DNA of 8,595 nucleotides, taken from the NCBI GenBank assembly GCA_024409185.1, contig JAKSUD010000032.1:1-8595 (forward strand), read 5' to 3'. This document shows positions 6,105 through 8,595 of this stretch, piece by piece. Both the position numbers and the translations under genes were made by a program. The notes beneath the pieces were generated by a model that was not told where the DNA came from, did not search any database, and worked only from the letters and a program-made list of their open reading frames with translations. Each line of letters opens with the position of its first letter. The first letter of the stretch is position 1. This DNA comes from an archaeon. Its GTDB lineage: Archaea; Methanobacteriota; Methanobacteria; Methanobacteriales; Methanobacteriaceae.

Positions 6105-6129
6105 TTATTAAAGATTTTTTCTTTAATAA
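6105..6129 (+). repeat. Perfect 10-bp inverted repeat, rpoN-rpoK gap
   Basis: TTATTAAAGA (6105-6114) and TCTTTAATAA (6120-6129) are perfectly complementary around a T5 loop. A second, 6-bp hairpin follows (GCTAAT 6150-6155/ATTAGC 6161-6166), ending 11 bases before the rpoK Shine-Dalgarno sequence. The hairpins could act in processing or in pausing between the two polymerase subunit genes. No T-run sits directly after the first one. Confidence 0.45.
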
Positions 6130-6188
6130 TTACTTAAGTAGCTTGTACTGCTAATGTATTATTAGCTATAATAATTAGGAGTTTTATA

Positions 6189-6383
6189 ATGGCTGCAAAA
6201 AAAAGCAATGAAAGAAAATTAACAAGATTTGAAAAAGCTAGAATCCTTGGTGCAAGAGCTATTCAACTTTCTATGGGTGCTAAACCTAAAGTAGAAATTG
6301 GTGACTCTCTTGATCCTATTGATATAGCTGCTTTAGAACTTGAAGAAGGTGTTTTACCTTTAGATGTTAAACCAAAAAATTAA
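6189..6383 (+). CDS. rpoK: RNA polymerase subunit K (Rpo6)
   Basis: This is the archaeal counterpart of eukaryotic Rpb6 and functionally of bacterial omega, which clamps the largest subunit and helps polymerase assembly. The 64 residues include the family signature [20 protein letters not shown] at 11-30, followed by [17 protein letters not shown] at about 42-58. The protein ends soon after (DVKPKN); I see no frameshift that would extend it. The start is the ATG at 6189, with GGAG at 6178-6181 and 7 bases of spacing. It is the last gene of the ribosome/polymerase block before a 626-base spacer. Confidence 0.95.
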   Translation: MAAKKSNERKLTRFEKARILGARAIQLSMGAKPKVEIGDSLDPIDIAALELEEGVLPLDVKPKN

Positions 6384-6508
6384 ATAATTTAATATTTTAA
6401 TTTATTTAACTTTATTTAAGTTTAATATCTATGGATAAAATATATTTTTTAATTTTTAATTCATATTAAATTTTAAAAATTAAATAGTCTTATGACTTTA
6501 AAGATTAG

Positions 6509-6544
6509 CCTATAATTTTAAGTTTCTCTAAACTTAAAATTAGG
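6509..6544 (+). terminator. Strong hairpin, possible end of the rpoK transcript
   Basis: TAATTTTAAGTTT (6513-6525) pairs perfectly with AAACTTAAAATTA (6530-6542) around the loop CTCT. A CC/GG pair outside it (6509-6510/6543-6544) continues the stem across a 2-base bulge, giving 15 bp in all, the longest stem seen in the window. The sequence after it, TTTTAACTTT, is only moderately T-rich. It may terminate or protect the 3' end of the ribosomal operon transcript. The alternative is an operator-like palindrome. Confidence 0.4.
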
Positions 6545-6546
6545 TT

Positions 6547-6666
6547 TTAACTTTAAAAGTTAAATTTATAAAAATTAACTTTAAAATTTATAGTTATTTT
6601 AGATAATAAAGTTAAATTTATAAAAATTAACTTTATAAAAGTTATATTTACTTTAGATAATAAAGT
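6547..6666 (+). repeat. Tandem repeat with alternating octamers
   Basis: The octamer AAAGTTAA occurs forward at 6556-6563 and 6608-6615, and reversed (TTAACTTT) at 6547-6554, 6575-6582 and 6627-6634. A 28-base block is identical at 6556-6583 and 6608-6635, 52 bases apart. TTTAGATAATAAAGT recurs at 6598-6612 and 6652-6666, with a third, degenerate copy of the block starting there (AAAGTAAAATTTACT). Each identical block can form an 8-bp hairpin with an 11-base loop. There are no unique spacers, so it is not a CRISPR. Confidence 0.75.
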
Positions 6667-7009
6667 AAAATTTACTATTAAGTATTTAAATAATAAAATA
6701 CTAAATAATATTGTAGATAATTATTATTGATTTATCTATTAAACTCATTGGAAATTATTAAAATATCATATGCAATCTATAAATCAACCTCTAGTTTTTT
6801 TATGATTATTAAATAATCCATTATAGATTTTATGGTAAGAAATAACTAAACTTTTTAGATAAGTAGAATATTAGTTAATAGCTAAATATTTAATAAGTTA
6901 ATATTTAGTAATTAATGATATTGTAATTTATTTAACATAGGTAACACTCATTTAGGGGATTGGTGATATTTAGTAATTTACATAATATAACTCTCATTGA
7001 GGTGTTATT

Positions 7010-8260
7010 GTGGATAGTGTAATCGAAGATGTTCGTGTAAGAAAAGTTTTAGATAGTAGAGGAAACCCTACTGTTGAGGTAGATATAATTACTTGGAATG
7101 GATTCGGTAGAGCAGCTGCACCAAGTGGTGCAAGTACAGGTTCTAGAGAAGTCCAATCTTTCCCACAAGGTGGAGTAGATCAAGTAATTGGTGAAGTTGA
7201 AGATTTAATTGCCTCTGAACTTATTGGAATGTCTGCTGAAGATATTGAAGATATTGATTTAGTTTTAAAAGAAATTGATGGAACTGACAATATGTCTGCT
7301 ATTGGTGGTAATACTGCTGTAGCAGTTTCTATGGCTGTGGCTAAAGCAGCTGCAGTATCTTATAACTTACCACTTTATTCCTTTTTAGGAGGTAATTTCG
7401 TAAATGAAATGCCTTATCCTTTAGGAAATATGATGAATGGTGGAGCTCATGCTGGTCCTAATGCACCAGATATTCAGGAATTTTTAGTAGTTCCTGTAGG
7501 GGCTAATGATGTTAAAGAAGCAGTATTTGCTAATGTAGCTATTCACAAAAAATTAAAAGAACTTATAGCTAAAAAAGACTCTAACTTTACAGGTGGTAAA
7601 GGTGATGAAGGAGGATGGATTCCAAACATTACTAACGACCAAGCTTTAGAAATTCAATCTCAAGCATGTGAAGAAGTTGGAGATGAATTAGGATTTTTAA
7701 TTAGACCTGCTTTAGATATGGCTGCTTCTGAATTCTGGGATGGAGATAAACAAAAATATGTTTACACTCAAGACGGAATTGAAAGAGATGTTGGAGAACA
7801 AGTAGAATATGTTAAAGAATTAATTGAAACTTATAAATTATTCTATGTTGAAGATCCTTTTGATGAAAAAGACCATGAAGGATTCTCCCAGTTAACTGCT
7901 AAAGTTGGTGATAAATGCCGTATTTGTGGTGATGATTTATTTGTAACTAATCCTGAACTTTTAGCTGAAGGTATTAATAAAGATTTAGCAAATGCAATTA
8001 TTATTAAACCTAATCAAATTGGTTCTTTAACTGATACTTATGCAACTGTTAAATTAGCTAAAGAACATGGTATTATGCCTGTTGTTTCTCATAGATCTGG
8101 TGAAACTACTGATGAAACTATTGCACATCTTGCGGTAGCTTTCGGAACACCAATGATTAAAACTGGTGCTGTAGGTGGAGAAAGAATAGCTAAATTAAAC
8201 GAGCTTATAAGAATTGAAGAAGAATTAACTAATCCTAAAATGGTAGATTTATTCTATTAG
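7010..8260 (+). CDS. eno: Enolase (phosphopyruvate hydratase)
   Basis: Enolase interconverts 2-phosphoglycerate and phosphoenolpyruvate in the cytosol, using Mg2+; in methanogens it serves mainly gluconeogenesis. The 416 residues are full length for an archaeal enolase. Recognisable active-site parts are the loop SGASTG near 39-44, H147 in GGAHAGPN, E157 in IQEF, E200 in GDEGG, the Mg ligands D236 (LDMAASEF), E281 (VEDPFDE) and D308 (GDDLFVTNP), K333 in the signature [21 protein letters not shown] at 360-366, and K384 in [11 protein letters not shown]. By alignment with E. coli these correspond to E168, E209, D246, E290, D317, K342 and K393. The start is GTG at 7010 with GAGGTG at 6999-7004. 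Enolase follows rpoK in other archaea too. Confidence 0.97.
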   Translation: MDSVIEDVRVRKVLDSRGNPTVEVDIITWNGFGRAAAPSGASTGSREVQSFPQGGVDQVIGEVEDLIASELIGMSAEDIEDIDLVLKEIDGTDNMSAIGGNTAVAVSMAVAKAAAVSYNLPLYSFLGGNFVNEMPYPLGNMMNGGAHAGPNAPDIQEFLVVPVGANDVKEAVFANVAIHKKLKELIAKKDSNFTGGKGDEGGWIPNITNDQALEIQSQACEEVGDELGFLIRPALDMAASEFWDGDKQKYVYTQDGIERDVGEQVEYVKELIETYKLFYVEDPFDEKDHEGFSQLTAKVGDKCRICGDDLFVTNPELLAEGINKDLANAIIIKPNQIGSLTDTYATVKLAKEHGIMPVVSHRSGETTDETIAHLAVAFGTPMIKTGAVGGERIAKLNELIRIEEELTNPKMVDLFY

Positions 8261-8275
8261 GATTATTTCTTTAAA
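8230..8275 (+). terminator. Hairpin at the eno stop codon, possible terminator
   Basis: TAATCCTAA (8230-8238) pairs perfectly with TTAGGATTA (8257-8265) around an 18-base loop. TTTCTTTAAAA follows. The eno stop codon TAG (8258-8260) lies in the 3' arm, so ribosomes finishing eno would open the stem. Function is inferred from position and the T-rich tail only. Confidence 0.35.
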
Positions 8276-8428
8276 ACTAAACTTTAAAATTTAAAAATCA
8301 AATTATTAAAAAATTTAAAAATTCATATTAATTAAATTATTTAATTAAAAACTTTAAAATTAAAACTTAAATTAATTAAATTTTTATTATAAAATTTATA
8401 TTAATTCAAAATTTTAAAAACTAAAAAT
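8262..8428 (+). other. Guanine-free spacer between eno and ferredoxin
   Basis: These 167 bases contain no G on the plus strand and only nine C; the rest is A and T. Words such as ACTTTAAAAT (8281-8290, 8351-8360) and AATTAATTAAATT-like runs recur. No ORF is supported. The ferredoxin promoter is presumed to lie near its 3' end. Confidence 0.7.
8395..8402 (+). promoter_or_regulatory. Candidate TATA box of the ferredoxin gene
   Basis: TTTATATT preceded by TAAAAA lies 36 bases before the start codon. Initiation about 25 bases downstream, near 8424, would leave a leader of about 14 bases that includes the GGTG at 8429-8432. The surrounding sequence is so AT-rich that TATA-like words are common, so confidence is limited. 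Confidence 0.35.
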
Positions 8429-8437
8429 GGTGTAAAA

Positions 8438-8595
8438 ATGTCTAATATTACTATTGATGTAGAAAAATGTGATAAATGTGGTGAATGTGTAGATATGTGT
8501 CCTGTAGAAATCTTCGCTTTAGAAGATGACGCAATTGTAACTGATCATGAAGACGAATGTACTTTATGTGAAGTATGTGTAGATGTTTGCCCTAA
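8438..8595 (+). CDS. 2[4Fe-4S] ferredoxin-type protein, 5' part
   Basis: The first 52 residues are visible and the gene runs off the window. Two complete cluster motifs are present: C11-xx-C14-xx-C17-xxx-C21-P (KCDKCGECVDMCP) and C41-xx-C44-xx-C47-xxx-C51-P (ECTLCEVCVDVCP). The acidic linker EIFALEDDAIVTDHEDE lies between them. This is the pattern of a small 8-Fe ferredoxin, a cytosolic low-potential electron carrier, but an N-terminal ferredoxin domain of a larger protein cannot be excluded because the 3' end is missing. The ATG follows a short GGTG (8429-8432) with 5 bases of spacing. It lies in the same direction as eno, behind a G-free spacer that probably carries its own promoter. Confidence 0.88.
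   Translation, partial: MSNITIDVEKCDKCGECVDMCPVEIFALEDDAIVTDHEDECTLCEVCVDVCP

Larger units (their letters stand above)
6384..7009 (+). other. Long AT-rich spacer with many inverted repeats
   Basis: No gene is supported in these 626 bases on either strand; open frames are very short and lack ribosome binding sites, except a possible 19-codon leader frame at 6963-7022. The spacer holds a strong hairpin (6509-6544), an array of one octamer in alternating orientation (6547-6634) within a 52-54 base tandem repeat, and further inverted repeats at 6714-6720/6732-6738 (7 bp), 6774-6782/6821-6829 (9 bp) and 6882-6890/6900-6908 (9 bp). There is also a 13-base direct repeat ATATTTAGTAATT (6901-6913, 6966-6978). 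The 3' part must contain the eno promoter; AATTTATTTAA near 6925-6935 is one weak candidate. Confidence 0.6.

Noticed and set aside
6430..6470. Short ATG frame (12 codons) after rpoK
   Set aside because: No ribosome binding site, very short, and in AT-only sequence.
6547..6666. CRISPR-like repeat array
   Set aside because: The repeat is tandem without unique spacers, copies decay, and there are no cas genes.

Overview
This window looks like chromosome of a very A+T-rich methanogenic archaeon of the Methanobacteriales, most like Methanobrevibacter or a close relative. The evidence is the archaeal ribosomal protein and RNA polymerase subunit set (S13, S4, S11, Rpo3/RpoD with a ferredoxin-type domain, L18e, L13, S9, Rpo10/RpoN, Rpo6/RpoK), archaeal TATA-like boxes, GGAGG-type ribosome binding sites, heavy use of AT-rich codons, and a tRNA without an encoded CCA end. 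The genus is an inference.

Layout. Positions 1-1332 are accessory: the 3' end of a gene with a C-terminal SHOCT domain, converging on a TPR-like protein gene on the minus strand. Positions 1333-1603 hold divergent promoters and a possible 36-residue membrane micro-ORF, followed by tRNA-Ser(GGA) at 1604-1688. Positions 1689-2072 are a non-coding, hairpin-rich leader in front of the ribosomal operon. Positions 2073-5173 are a tightly packed cluster rps13-rps4-rps11-rpoD-rpl18e-rpl13. After gaps of roughly 100-220 bases come rps9, rpoN and rpoK. A 626-base AT-rich spacer full of inverted repeats separates rpoK from the enolase gene. A tract of 167 bases without a single G lies between eno and a two-cluster ferredoxin gene that is cut by the window edge.

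How the genes work together. The central block couples translation (30S proteins S13, S4, S11, S9; 50S proteins L18e, L13) to transcription (RNA polymerase subunits 3, 10 and 6). Eno and the ferredoxin belong to central carbon and electron metabolism and are linked to this block by gene order in several archaea. The coding content is ordinary. The part that best repays a second look is non-coding. Directly before rps13, two abutting hairpins are predicted by eye; the second pairs with the Shine-Dalgarno sequence, and the loop of the first can pair with codons 2-4 of rps13. This is a candidate translational switch, reminiscent in position (not in sequence) of the S4-binding pseudoknot before rpsM in the E. 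coli alpha operon. All RNA structures here were found by reading complementarity and have not been folded or compared by computation.
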